Notes: generated from the sequence alone by a model not told the origin. A stretch of 39,143 bases of DNA from an uncultured Victivallales bacterium (GCA_944390795.1 CALXRI010000027.1:1-39143), one strand, 5' to 3'; shown: positions 8,102-17,541, numbered from the stretch's first letter. A program made the numbers and translations.

Positions 8102-10543
8102 ATGAAGCATACACTGAGCATTCTTTTGTTCTTTCTCATTTTCATCGCCTCAGCGGGGAATGCGCCGCAGTGCTGGATGCGTGTGACTCTTCTGGAAGCC
8201 TCACCGGAAACGGAGAGCGCTTTCACGGGAATGCTGGCATTCACCCTGCCGCATGTCTTTCTGAAGAAGGCTGCATGGGGCGCGGACGGGAAAATTGTCT
8301 CATTCCCAACTGATTTTCATGCTGTGATGAACTGGGATGCGCTTGAAAATGCCGGAGAACAGAAAATTGCCGTTCCGGGGCCCTGGATTGATTTGTCGGA
8401 AATTTTCCACATGCCGTCCGAAGGCGGCAACCGCTGGCTGAAAACAGAACGCCGCTGTCATGCCGTCAATCTCTGCATCAGCTTTTTTGCCCGCGGCAAT
8501 GACAGACGTACGGACCGCCGTCCGATTTTCAAACGTCTGGAAGCCGGAAATCTGGAGCGGATCCGCGTAAAGGCGGAGTTTGCTTCCGCTCCTGATGAAA
8601 GAGCCATTTTCCGTGTCATCACCGAACAAGTGACCGGAAGCTGTTTCCGCCTCATGATAGATCCGGAGATCCGGGATGTGAATCTGGCTTTCGCTTCTGT
8701 CACTGACATTCTGGCAAGGCGGATTTCCGCATTGGAAAAACAATTCGGCCAGGCTGTTCCGCCGCCGAAACGGATTTTGATTTCCCGGAGGGAAAATCCC
8801 GGTCATTTTTATCCGTTGCTCGGCGAGGAGGCCATCCGGAAGTTTCATGAACTCCACCGGTTGCTCGGAATCCGTTCCGTGCAGTATAATTCTGTGGAGA
8901 TGTCGCGAAAGCAGCGTGAACTTCTCTGGTCTCAGAGCGATCCCGTCTTTCTGGAAGGGACGCGACCCGAGTGGATTTCAAGCGAGCCGTCCGATCCGGA
9001 CCTGAAGAAAAAATGTATTGCCTCCGCCCGGCGTCTTCCGGTTGTCCCGGGCAAAGCGCTGCTTGTGAAATTCGGGGACGAAACCAGAGTCCTTTCGGGA
9101 GCGCTTCTGAAAAAGGCCGGTGTCCGGAAACAGTTTGCGGATTTTCTGAAGGCACGGAAAATCCTCCCGGACGAAGTCGGTTTCCCTTCCTACGGTGATA
9201 TCGAAATTCTTGACAATGTGAAGAAGGCCGTAACGCCGGCGTTCAGGCGTCTCTTCTATTACAGCAGCATCTTCCGCTCCGAAGCGCAGCTCGACTGGTA
9301 CCGCGCCATGGTGGACGGCATCCGCGCGGCATATCCGGGAAAGCTGATCTCCACAGGTGAGATCTGCTGGGAGAATTCACGTGTTTTTCCGGAAATCTTC
9401 CGCGCTTTTGAGAAAAACGTGTTTGACGTGGCGTCTCATGAATGTTCCGTTCTTCTCTGGCTGATGCCCCACAGCGCCATTTCCCGGCTTGCTGCGCAGC
9501 GAAGCGCCGCACGCTATTTCCGGACCCGCCCCGGTATTCTTTACGGCAGTTACCGCGGCGGAGAAAAATTGTATGACATCATTGAAGTGGACGGAACTTC
9601 CGCGCTCATGAATGGAATGGAGCATATTTACTGGTATTCGGACACATCTTTCGGTCCGAACGGGTTTCCGTCGGAGAAGTATCATGCGCAGATCATGAAG
9701 GTCAACCGGCGTGCGGCCCGTTTTGAAAACCTGATTCTCGACGGAGAAAGTCCGTCCCGTGCGCCTCTTGCTCTGCTTGTCAAATCCTATGCATCCGAAT
9801 TCTGGCAGGGCAGCAACGGTCTTCCGCATTATGCCGAATTCGATATGGCTGCGGCGGGACTGGCATGGAATCAGCTGCCGTTCGATATCCTTTCCGATGA
9901 ACTGGCGGTCCGGTTCCGGGACAATTACAGAATTATTTATCTTGCCTCGCGGATTCTGCCGTCCGGATCGCGTGAACCGTTGAAAAAATGGGTGGAGACC
10001 GGCGGGAGACTTGTATTCCTCGGAAGTTCCGCCGCAACGCGGAATGAGTTCAATGAAGAGGAATCATTTCTGGGCGGATGGATGCGCCGCGTTCCGTCAT
10101 CGGACGCGGTGATTCCCATTGGAAAGGGGAAGGTGTTTTTCTTTTCTGAGAGTCCGGCGCAGAAGCTGCGGAACAGTTTCCGGCCATTGGACAAGGCGCT
10201 GCCGGTCGCCAGCGTGTTTCACACTTTCGATCCGGCATTGCTGGCTCCGTATGCAGCTCCGTTTGATGCCGCTCCGGCGCTGCCCCGGGGTGTGCTATGT
10301 GACCGCCCCGGGGTGGAGGTCAATTATTTTGAATCCGCGGATCGGAAACGCAGTGCTGTATTTGCTGTAGACTACACTTCCGGCAAGGAAAAGAAAATCA
10401 CCTTGAAAATCATGCTGAAAGGAAATTATCATGCGGCTGAAGATGAAACTGGACGGCGTTATCCGCTCCGGCGCGGCGAGGACGGCAGAACGGTTCTTCC
10501 GGAACTTCCGCTTGGCGCCAGCGCGGTTTATTCGCTGGAATAG
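8102..10543 (+). CDS. Secreted GH42-like (clan GH-A-like) protein, first of two paralogues
   Basis: An 813-residue protein with a signal peptide (hydrophobic LSILLFFLIFIASAG). It has an N-terminal beta-rich domain, a central region that could be a TIM barrel, and at residues about 600-650 a segment like the beta-galactosidase trimerisation (GH42M, flavodoxin-like) domain: DNYRIIYLASRI followed by WVETGGRLVFLGSSAA. The C-terminal ~100 residues look like a small beta domain. It shares many blocks with the next gene. Candidate acidic residues (GEICWEN) are visible in the barrel part, but the catalytic pair cannot be assigned. GGGAG lies 7 bp before the AUG at 8102; a UUG at 8096 is less likely. 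I assign only a probable glycoside hydrolase-like role. Confidence 0.7.
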   Translation: MKHTLSILLFFLIFIASAGNAPQCWMRVTLLEASPETESAFTGMLAFTLPHVFLKKAAWGADGKIVSFPTDFHAVMNWDALENAGEQKIAVPGPWIDLSEIFHMPSEGGNRWLKTERRCHAVNLCISFFARGNDRRTDRRPIFKRLEAGNLERIRVKAEFASAPDERAIFRVITEQVTGSCFRLMIDPEIRDVNLAFASVTDILARRISALEKQFGQAVPPPKRILISRRENPGHFYPLLGEEAIRKFHELHRLLGIRSVQYNSVEMSRKQRELLWSQSDPVFLEGTRPEWISSEPSDPDLKKKCIASARRLPVVPGKALLVKFGDETRVLSGALLKKAGVRKQFADFLKARKILPDEVGFPSYGDIEILDNVKKAVTPAFRRLFYYSSIFRSEAQLDWYRAMVDGIRAAYPGKLISTGEICWENSRVFPEIFRAFEKNVFDVASHECSVLLWLMPHSAISRLAAQRSAARYFRTRPGILYGSYRGGEKLYDIIEVDGTSALMNGMEHIYWYSDTSFGPNGFPSEKYHAQIMKVNRRAARFENLILDGESPSRAPLALLVKSYASEFWQGSNGLPHYAEFDMAAAGLAWNQLPFDILSDELAVRFRDNYRIIYLASRILPSGSREPLKKWVETGGRLVFLGSSAATRNEFNEEESFLGGWMRRVPSSDAVIPIGKGKVFFFSESPAQKLRNSFRPLDKALPVASVFHTFDPALLAPYAAPFDAAPALPRGVLCDRPGVEVNYFESADRKRSAVFAVDYTSGKEKKITLKIMLKGNYHAAEDETGRRYPLRRGEDGRTVLPELPLGASAVYSLE

Positions 10544-13223
10544 GAAGTTCTCACTGATCCTGATTCTGCTTCTCGGAGGAGGCATTGCAATGGCGGAAAG
10601 TCCGAAGATCTACTTTCGTGTGCATCTGGAAAAGACATCTCCTGCCGGACATCCGGTCAGGATCGGCGTCAGCGTGTTTGAGTCCTTCCGCTTTTTTCCC
10701 TGGATCACCTTCGGCAAATTCGGAATCGGAAAGAAAAGCGGAAAAATCCCGTTCTCCACGGAATTTGCCGCAGTTCTTCCCTGGGATTCCATCGGAAAGG
10801 AGGACTGGTTCGCACCCGGCGAAACGACCCCGTGGGTGGAAATTTCCGCCGATCTTGCGGGCGCGAAAGGCGACTCCCCGGCGCGTCCTCCGTCCACCAA
10901 GACATTCTGCGTTGCTTTTCAGTCTCCTCTGCTGCCGTCCATGCCCGGGGCCGCTCCCTCTCCGCGGCCGATCCGTCGCGGCTTCAAGGGAGACGGCGGA
11001 AATCTGAAGGGAGTCGGCGCCATTCTCGAATTTGCCGACGCGCCGGATGAAAAAGCGCTTGTGAAATCCCTGCGGGTGACCACGGATCTGAGTGTGATTC
11101 CCGTTGTCCTTTCCGGTTTGCTGGACAGAAAACTGAAGCTGAAATCCCTGCGCGAATTCGAACAGATCCGCCATGTCAACGAAGTCCTGCAGGAGGAATA
11201 TGATTTTCTGAAACGGAACCTTCCGGGAGAGACGGCCCCTTTGAAGCGCTGCGTTTCCTCTTCATGGATTCACCACGGTTATCATTTCAATCTGTATGAT
11301 TCCGCCGCGGAGCGTATCCGCATGGAGTCGCTGAAGCTGATGGGGTTCAATTACATCAACTGGTATATCACGCCGCCCCGCACCCCGGCGCCGGACGGTA
11401 TCAGCTTTCAATTCATCGAATTTCCCACCGGACCCGAATGGCTCCTGAAGTCTCCGTTCGCCCCGATTGACGAAGAGAAAGCGGTTTCGAAGATTCGCGG
11501 AATCCTGGAAACCTGGAAGAAAGACTATCGGATTGATTCCTCGCGTGAGGTCTACTGCAGAGTCGGAGACGAAATCAAACTGCTTTCCGAGGATCTGCTC
11601 TATCCGGATCCCGCCTGCGCTCCCGTTTTCCGCAGATTTTTGAAAGACAGGGGAGTTGCGGTCAACGGCACGGAGACTCCCGTTCGTGGCTCCTCCATTC
11701 GCACTGCGGAGGATGCGCGCCTTTACTATTACAGCACGGAATTCCGCCATCAGCTGACGCTGGATTTCTGGAAAACCTATATGAGAATCTTCCGCAGGGC
11801 ATTCGGCAGGACTCCCGTCCGTTTCGGCATGGAATCCTGCGGCATTTCCCGCGACGCATGGCCGGACTACCATGAAATGAGCATGGCGCCCATTATGGAC
11901 TTTTTTATCCATGAATACACGACCAAAATGTGGATTCCGCATCATTACGGGATTGCAAAAGCGGCCCGGCTGGCAAGCGCGGCGAAATACGGCCGGGAGG
12001 AGGCGGGTGGACTTTTTGCCCCGGGACGCGTCGCAAGCGGAATCGGAAGCGATCTTCTCGGAATCAGCGCACTGGGGCGCGGTTTCCGTCACGCGTTTTT
12101 CTACTGTTTCTTTCCCGATGATCCGCAGGGGCGGGAAAATGTTCAGCTTTCCACGGCCCGTTTCAACCGGCGGTTTTCCCAGCTTGAGCATCTGATCCTG
12201 AACGGGGAGTCCACGGCAAATTCCGGCATTGTCGCGGTCGGCATTTCCGCGGCGTCCGATCTCTGGCGCGGCGCAAAGTGGCAGACCGGGGGGATTCCCT
12301 ATCTCGCACGCGGGGTATTGTGCGAACGCAATCTTCTGATGGGCGCATTGGGGATGAACCAGGTGCCGTTCGATTATTTCCCGGAAGAACTGATGAAACA
12401 GCATCTTGAAAATTACAGAATTCTGTTTCTGCCGGATCCGAATCTTCTGGAAAGTCTGCACGGGATTGTCGTTGACTGGGTGCGCCGGGGCGGACATCTT
12501 GTGACGATTGCCGGAAGCGCAGCGCAGAATGAATTCAACCTTCCCGCACCTCTCGGGGAAAAACTTGTCCCCGGCTATCTGGCGCGGCGCACAGGAGGAC
12601 GGGACAAATTTTATGGTGAATTCGCACCGGAACTGTACAACTTCAAACCCGTGGGAAACGTTTCCCTGAAAGGCCGGAAGACAGACTTCGTTCTGATCCG
12701 GGAAGAACTTGAACCGAAAAACGGAACCGTTCTTCTGGAATGGGAAAACCGCCGTCCGGCCGCAGTGGAATATCCCGTGGGGAAAGGGAAATGGACGCAT
12801 CTGGGATTTCTTCCCGGCGCGTCCATGGCAAGAAGCGCGCAGGACGCATTCCGTAAATCCATCCGGAATCTGCGCAGACCGGAGCTTCAGCATGACCAGT
12901 GCGCATTTGCTCCGGAACTGCTGACGCTGTATGCCAGCCTGATTCCGTCCGCACTGAGGGAACGGAAGGTGTGGATCGACCGCCCGGGCGTGGAAGCCGC
13001 TCTCTGGGAAGACAATGCGTCCGGAGCGCTTCTCCTTGCCGATTACACGGACAAAAAACCGAAACAGATTTGCGTCCGTCTGAAGAGCGGGGGAAAATGG
13101 GCTGTCTGCCGGAGGGAGGACGGCACGGAACTTGAAATCCGGAATGAAAACGGGATTCAGACAATCCGTCTTCCGTTTCTTTCCACAGAAGTTCTGACAC
13201 TGCGAAAAAAAGGAGAAAAATGA
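10512..13223 (+). CDS. Secreted GH42-like protein, second paralogue (start uncertain)
   Basis: About 903 residues, clearly paralogous to the preceding gene: similar N-terminal beta domain, a NGES block, an LGMNQVPFDYFPEELM block matching WNQLPFDILSDEL, and a GH42M-like segment (LENYRILFLPDP, then WVRRGGHLVTIAGSAA). The start is ambiguous. An AUG at 10590 has AGGAGG in front, but the codons just before it (RKFSLILILLLGGGIAMA) encode a good signal peptide. Translation therefore more likely begins at UUG 10512, or at AUG 10431, which has AAAGGA about 7 bp upstream; either overlaps the end of the previous gene. Its stop overlaps the next AUG (ATGA), indicating translational coupling. A secreted glycan-active enzyme is likely; substrate unknown. 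Confidence 0.68.
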   Translation: MAPARFIRWNRKFSLILILLLGGGIAMAESPKIYFRVHLEKTSPAGHPVRIGVSVFESFRFFPWITFGKFGIGKKSGKIPFSTEFAAVLPWDSIGKEDWFAPGETTPWVEISADLAGAKGDSPARPPSTKTFCVAFQSPLLPSMPGAAPSPRPIRRGFKGDGGNLKGVGAILEFADAPDEKALVKSLRVTTDLSVIPVVLSGLLDRKLKLKSLREFEQIRHVNEVLQEEYDFLKRNLPGETAPLKRCVSSSWIHHGYHFNLYDSAAERIRMESLKLMGFNYINWYITPPRTPAPDGISFQFIEFPTGPEWLLKSPFAPIDEEKAVSKIRGILETWKKDYRIDSSREVYCRVGDEIKLLSEDLLYPDPACAPVFRRFLKDRGVAVNGTETPVRGSSIRTAEDARLYYYSTEFRHQLTLDFWKTYMRIFRRAFGRTPVRFGMESCGISRDAWPDYHEMSMAPIMDFFIHEYTTKMWIPHHYGIAKAARLASAAKYGREEAGGLFAPGRVASGIGSDLLGISALGRGFRHAFFYCFFPDDPQGRENVQLSTARFNRRFSQLEHLILNGESTANSGIVAVGISAASDLWRGAKWQTGGIPYLARGVLCERNLLMGALGMNQVPFDYFPEELMKQHLENYRILFLPDPNLLESLHGIVVDWVRRGGHLVTIAGSAAQNEFNLPAPLGEKLVPGYLARRTGGRDKFYGEFAPELYNFKPVGNVSLKGRKTDFVLIREELEPKNGTVLLEWENRRPAAVEYPVGKGKWTHLGFLPGASMARSAQDAFRKSIRNLRRPELQHDQCAFAPELLTLYASLIPSALRERKVWIDRPGVEAALWEDNASGALLLADYTDKKPKQICVRLKSGGKWAVCRREDGTELEIRNENGIQTIRLPFLSTEVLTLRKKGEK

Positions 13224-14884
13224 ATTTGTTTCCGCCGCCACGCAGAATCCGTTTCTTCCCGGGAACAGTATCCCGTGCCGCGAGATGCCGCGAAATAACG
13301 GATCCTGCTCTTCCCCCGGATGGATTCCGTCTGCAAATTGCCCCGGATGAAATCAGAATCGCCGGGAGCTCGCCGTCGGGCGTGTTTTACGGAAAGCGCA
13401 TGCTGAACAAGATCTGCCGGCAGCATGCGGGAATGCTGCCGGCCATGGAAATTGAGGATCAGCCAGATTTCCCGTTGCGGGGACTGCTTCTGGCGGGAGC
13501 TGCCAACCCGGAAACGCTGCACGCGCTGATCCCGCGTCTTGCGGACGGAGGAATCAATCAGCTTCAGATAAAAATACGTGAAAATTTCCTCCTGAAGAAA
13601 CATGAGAGGATCTGCCGGAAAGCGGGAGTCGTATGGACTCCGGAGATTCTCCGGGATCTGGACCGCGCCTGCCGGGAACACTTCATCGAGCTCGTTCCCT
13701 TTCTGAATTCCTGCGGACACTTTGAACCTTTTCTTGAAGATCCCGCATACCGGGATCTTGCCCTGTATCCGGCAGGGGGATTCACATTCCCATGGGGAGA
13801 CACCGCAGAAACCGGGACCATGCTGAACATGAAACAGGAATCTCTGGATTTCCTGTTCGGAATCTATGAAGAGATTCTTCCCTGTTTCTCCTCCGGTCTT
13901 GTCAACATCGGCTGTGACGAGACATGGGAACTCGGCAGCGGATACGGAGAATACTGCATGTTCATCAACCGGATTGCGCGCTGGCTGAGGCAGAAGGGGA
14001 AACGCTGCCAGATATGGGGTGATATTCTGCTCCAGTCACCGGAACATATCAGGCTGCTGGATCCTGACATCACGGTTCTGGTCTGGGGATATAATGACGG
14101 TTACCCGTTTGAACGGAATCTCCGCTATTTTCATGATGCGGGGATCCGGACCGTCGCCTGTCCCGGAACAAGCGCCTATCTTTCCATTTGCGGCCGGACC
14201 GGAACCGCCCGGCGCAACATCGAGGATGCCGCTGCCGCGGCCCATGCGGCAGGTTCGGAAGGCATCTTGAACACCGACTGGCAATTTATGTTTCGCCCCT
14301 GGTGCACCGCTTATCTTCCGATTGCCCACGGCGCGGCGGCGGCATGGAATAGCGGAGGCGCCCTGCATGCGGAAAACATGGCGGGGGAAGCGGATGAACT
14401 CTTTTTTGACGGGCGCGAACCGGCGCTCTGCTGCTGGATCGAACGTTTCGGGCGCCTTTCCGATATTCTCGGCACGGAAATCGTCGTGGAGGACAGAAGC
14501 ACCCTCTTCTGTCTCTACGAGCACAGATTCACTCCGGAATCGCTCCGCAGTTACGGGATCGACCGGCAGGTGATGCGCCGTTTCCGTAAAGAACTGGAAC
14601 GACTGCGTTCGGACTTGAAGAGTCTTCCCGTCTCCTCCTCTGCCGGCGCCGATGCCAGACAGGAGCTGCGGCATGCGCTGGATCTGGCTGAACTCGGCGG
14701 CTGTTTCGCGGAGCGTCTTCTGGGGATGGAAACTCCTGCTTTCGACCGTCTTGCCGGGAAGGTCATTCATGACCATGCCGCGTCCTGGAATCGCTTCCAT
14801 CCTGAAATCCTTCTGCCCGGCGTTCTCCAGAACCTCAGGCGAATGATCAACGCATATCGTGATCCGGGCAGGGACGCTGTCTGA
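13220..14884 (+). CDS. GH20-like beta-N-acetylhexosaminidase family protein
   Basis: A 554-residue protein without a signal peptide. Residues 1-85 correspond to the small GH20b alpha/beta domain (GVFYGKRMLNKI). A TIM barrel follows, starting at the DFPLRGLLL strand. D233-E234 in GCDETWELG match the Asp-Glu pair used by GH20 enzymes for substrate-assisted catalysis, with E234 the expected acid/base. IWGDIL and VWGYNDGYPFERN are also GH20-like. The AAAGGAG site sits just before the AUG, which overlaps the upstream stop (ATGA). It ends the locus that began at 6278. A cytoplasmic enzyme trimming imported N-acetylhexosamine-containing oligosaccharides fits the context; specificity is inferred. Confidence 0.78.
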   Translation: MNLFPPPRRIRFFPGTVSRAARCREITDPALPPDGFRLQIAPDEIRIAGSSPSGVFYGKRMLNKICRQHAGMLPAMEIEDQPDFPLRGLLLAGAANPETLHALIPRLADGGINQLQIKIRENFLLKKHERICRKAGVVWTPEILRDLDRACREHFIELVPFLNSCGHFEPFLEDPAYRDLALYPAGGFTFPWGDTAETGTMLNMKQESLDFLFGIYEEILPCFSSGLVNIGCDETWELGSGYGEYCMFINRIARWLRQKGKRCQIWGDILLQSPEHIRLLDPDITVLVWGYNDGYPFERNLRYFHDAGIRTVACPGTSAYLSICGRTGTARRNIEDAAAAAHAAGSEGILNTDWQFMFRPWCTAYLPIAHGAAAAWNSGGALHAENMAGEADELFFDGREPALCCWIERFGRLSDILGTEIVVEDRSTLFCLYEHRFTPESLRSYGIDRQVMRRFRKELERLRSDLKSLPVSSSAGADARQELRHALDLAELGGCFAERLLGMETPAFDRLAGKVIHDHAASWNRFHPEILLPGVLQNLRRMINAYRDPGRDAV

Positions 14885-15148
14885 GATTTCATGGCGGCCG
14901 CGTATTTTGTCAGTCCGGATTTGAACGCGGCATAGCGCTTTTTGCGTATCCTTGTTCCGAGAAAGGCGTCACCCGTTCTTACAAGCTCTTCATACCACTT
15001 TTCCGCAGTCCGGCACAGGATTTCATCCGCTGCTGAAGGCGCGCCGGACGATGCCGCGAGGGAACCGTAGACACGCCCCGCTGGCAATCAGGCTGTCCGC
15101 TGTATTTCCGGGAGATTGAATTTACAGGGAAAAACATGCCTGCGCCTA
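14885..15148. other. Intergenic stretch, no supported gene
   Basis: A minus-strand open frame (14767-15087) overlaps the end of the GH20-like gene but has no domain I recognise and no convincing ribosome binding site. No tRNA cloverleaf or strong terminator is evident. The only clear signal is the promoter at its right end. Confidence 0.4.
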
Positions 15149-15176
15149 TTGCAAAATAAAACGAAATGTTTATAAT
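15149..15176 (+). promoter_or_regulatory. Sigma-70-like promoter of the zinc-finger membrane protein gene
   Basis: TTGCAA (15149-15154), a 16-bp spacer and a perfect TATAAT (15171-15176) lie about 60 bp before the chosen start codon. Confidence 0.6.
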
Positions 15177-15238
15177 AGAGAACAGAATGGCATCCCATGA
15201 AAACTGTCAAATCAAAACTAAGGAAAGGATTTACGGAA

Positions 15239-15685
15239 ATGGCTAAGATATCCGACAGCGTATGCCTGAATCACCCGGACACCCCGGCGGTCACCCGCTG
15301 CGCGACCTGCGGCAAACCCGTCTGCCAGATCTGCGTCGTAAGAAAAAACGGTTCCGACTACTGTTCCCAGGTCTGTGCCGCCAATGCGGAAAAGTCGGCG
15401 GGCCGTGTGAACACGGTCATGGAAAGCAAAAAAAGAGCCAGTTCCAGGAACGGGATCCGGACTCTGATCGTGCTGATTGTTCTGGCTGCGCTCGCTGCCG
15501 CCGCCTGGTATTTTTACAGCAGCAACAAGGACGATGTCGACAAATTTGTGAAAAAGACGGAAAAAGAGCTTGGAACCAAAATCCGGAAGAATGCGGCGGA
15601 AACCAGAAAAAGCATTGAGCAGGGAATTCCGACCGGCTCCAAATACAAGGCGAACCGCGAGGAGACGGTCAATTCCGGGATGTGA
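15239..15685 (+). CDS. Small B-box-like zinc-binding membrane protein
   Basis: A 148-residue protein. The N-terminal ~46 residues carry a Cys/His pattern (C9, H12, C21, C24, C29, C32, C42, C46) like the B-box zinc fingers of bacterial membrane proteins. One transmembrane helix follows at about 73-94, then a charged, Lys-rich tail of about 55 residues. The AUG at 15239 has AAAGGA about 9 bp upstream, better than the in-frame AUG at 15197. It has its own promoter and a strong terminator-like hairpin, so it is probably monocistronic. Function unknown: the fold suggests a protein-protein interaction module tethered to the inner membrane. Confidence 0.7.
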   Translation: MAKISDSVCLNHPDTPAVTRCATCGKPVCQICVVRKNGSDYCSQVCAANAEKSAGRVNTVMESKKRASSRNGIRTLIVLIVLAALAAAAWYFYSSNKDDVDKFVKKTEKELGTKIRKNAAETRKSIEQGIPTGSKYKANREETVNSGM

Positions 15686-15730
15686 CATCCGCATTGCGCT
15701 CTGCCCGCATTCCGCCGCAGTGCAGCCGGC

Positions 15731-15781
15731 GCTCTCATGGCGGATTGCAGTCCGCCACGAGAGCTGAATTGCAATTTTTTT
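15731..15781 (+). terminator. Rho-independent-like terminator after the zinc-binding protein gene
   Basis: A 14-bp stem with one mismatch (15731-15744 with 15751-15764) around a 6-nt loop lies 45 bp after the stop codon. A run of seven T follows at 15775-15781, ten bases from the stem base, so termination may be imperfect. Confidence 0.6.
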
Positions 15782-15898
15782 GGAAAACGGTGTATTTTTT
15801 TAGAAAAATCACTTTCTTTTTTTGTTTTTTATATTATTTTAAGACATTCTTTTGTATTTGAAACGAAAACAACAACACACAAGGGGAGAACTTCAAAC

Positions 15899-17380
15899 AT
15901 GGAAGAATTCTTCAAGGACATCTGGCAGGTAATTGTGGAGAGCAATATCCTTCAACTGATCGGCGCTCTGCTGCTTCTGCTGCTGGGCTGGCTGGTTGCC
16001 GTGCTGCTTTCCAACCGCACGGCGCTCCTGCTGAAAAAATTCAGCATCGGGAAGAAACTGTCCGGCTGCATTCCCGAAGAAGGCGACGAGACCGCCTCTA
16101 AGATTGAACTTGTCATCAGCAGGATTGTTTTTTTCATCATTCTGCTCATCGCCATTCTCGGCTGTTTCAGTGTTCTGAAGCTGAACGAGGCTGCACAGCC
16201 GATCAGCAGTTTCGTCGATAAGATCATCAATTATGCGGCGAACATCATCGGCGCCGCGCTGCTGGCATTCATCGCCTGGGTTGTGGCGACCGTAATCAAG
16301 TTCGCATCCCTGAGCGTCTTCAACACACTGAAGCTGGACGACAAACTTGCGCCGCACATGGAAAATACGAAATCCATCAGCCAGATCACGGCGTCGACCA
16401 TTTATTATGTCGTTTTTCTGCTGTTTCTTCCCGCGATTCTCCGCGCTCTCCGGATCGAGGGCATTACAGATTCCCTGGAAAAAATGATGACCAAGGTGCT
16501 GGAATTCATTCCGAACCTGATTGCCGCCGCTGTGATTCTGGTGCTTGGACTTTTCATTGCGAAGATCGTGCGCAAGGCTGTTTCCGGACTTTCCTTCGCC
16601 GCCCGGATTGATGAACTCGGTTCGCAGGCCGGCTGCGGCAAGGTCTTCGGCGAGAAATCGACTCTCTCCCAGCTTCTCGGACTGGTTTCCTATGTCCTGG
16701 TTGCGATTCCCGTCATCATTTCCTCGCTGACCGCGCTCAAAATTGATGCGCTGACCGATTCCGTTTCGGGATTTTTCAATCTGATTCTGAATGCGACGGG
16801 AAATGTGATCGGCGCGGCCGTTCTGCTGTTCGCCGCCTTCCTGGTCGGCGGAATCATCAGCGGAATCGTTGTGCAGCTCCTGGACGGATTCGGGTTCAAC
16901 CGGCTGATTGCCGCCATCGGCGTCTGCAAGGAGGATTCGGCCGTCACGCCCGCGCAGGTTGCCGGCAAGCTGACCATGCTGACGATCATGTTTCTTGCGG
17001 CGATTGCCGCCTGCAACATTCTTGAGTTCACGGAGCTTGCCGGTCTTCTGCGCCAGTTCCTGACATTCGGCGGAAACATCCTGCTCGGAGTTGTCGTCAT
17101 GCTGATCGGGATTTTCCTTGCGAACGTTGCTGCCGATGCAATCAGCAAGGGAGAGAACATCAAGGCACTCCCGCTTGCCGTGAAGGTGATCGTGCTGATC
17201 TTCACCGGCGCAATCGCCCTGAACACCATGCAGATCGGCGGCGCGATCGTCACGACGGCCTTTACCATGGTGCTCGGCACCTTCTGCGTTGCCGGCGCAA
17301 TCGCCTTCGGCATCGGCGGACGCGAACTTGCCGCGAAAAAACTGAACGAGTGGAACGAAAAGTTCTCGAAAAAGCAGTAA
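15899..17380 (+). CDS. Multi-TM mechanosensitive-channel-like protein with TM-helix repeats
   Basis: A 493-residue inner-membrane protein with about eleven hydrophobic segments. The unit with an Asn followed by an aliphatic/Gly-rich helix recurs (NIIGAALLAFIAWVVA, NLIAAAVILVLGLFIAKIV, NVIGAAVLLFAAFLVGG, NILLGVVVMLIGIFLA), matching the conserved TM-helix repeat (PF05552) found in MscS-related proteins. No MscS beta-domain follows the last helix; the protein ends soon after FGIGGRELAAKKL. The AUG at 15899 has AGGGGAG upstream; the longer open frame starting at 15737 runs back through the terminator and is rejected. A T-rich tract at 15775-15850 precedes it, with no promoter I can fix. A strong terminator follows. 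Channel activity is inferred from family only. Confidence 0.75.
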   Translation: MEEFFKDIWQVIVESNILQLIGALLLLLLGWLVAVLLSNRTALLLKKFSIGKKLSGCIPEEGDETASKIELVISRIVFFIILLIAILGCFSVLKLNEAAQPISSFVDKIINYAANIIGAALLAFIAWVVATVIKFASLSVFNTLKLDDKLAPHMENTKSISQITASTIYYVVFLLFLPAILRALRIEGITDSLEKMMTKVLEFIPNLIAAAVILVLGLFIAKIVRKAVSGLSFAARIDELGSQAGCGKVFGEKSTLSQLLGLVSYVLVAIPVIISSLTALKIDALTDSVSGFFNLILNATGNVIGAAVLLFAAFLVGGIISGIVVQLLDGFGFNRLIAAIGVCKEDSAVTPAQVAGKLTMLTIMFLAAIAACNILEFTELAGLLRQFLTFGGNILLGVVVMLIGIFLANVAADAISKGENIKALPLAVKVIVLIFTGAIALNTMQIGGAIVTTAFTMVLGTFCVAGAIAFGIGGRELAAKKLNEWNEKFSKKQ

Positions 17381-17460
17381 TGCGATGCCGTCCGCGGCAT
17401 TGCCCGATATCCCGCGCACCGGGAATTTCTCCAGCAGACGGATGCGCGGAAAGGAAAAAA

Positions 17461-17493
17461 ACTCCCCGGCGGAAAGTTCCGGGGAGTTTTTTT
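17461..17493 (+). terminator. Strong intrinsic terminator
   Basis: A perfect 9-bp GC-rich stem (ACTCCCCGG at 17461-17469 with CCGGGGAGT at 17479-17487) with a 9-nt loop is followed by seven T (17487-17493). It is preceded by an A-run, so it could act in both directions. It ends the channel-like gene. Confidence 0.92.
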
Positions 17494-17521
17494 GCGGACA
17501 TATTGCTGTTTATTCCGGTTC

Positions 17522-17541
17522 TTTCCCGATTTTTCGGGAAA
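17522..17541 (+). repeat. Second hairpin downstream of the terminator
   Basis: TTTCCCGA-TTTT-TCGGGAAA is a perfect 8-bp stem with a 4-nt loop, followed by a pyrimidine-rich stretch. It may be a backup terminator or a 5' structure upstream of cysS. Confidence 0.4.

Noticed and set aside
14767-15087. A 106-codon minus-strand gene after the GH20-like gene
   Set aside because: No recognisable domain, no ribosome binding site, and half of it is antisense to a real gene.
15737-15898. A longer N-terminus for the mechanosensitive-channel-like protein
   Set aside because: The extension begins inside the terminator hairpin of the previous gene and lacks a ribosome binding site, whereas AUG 15899 has a good one.
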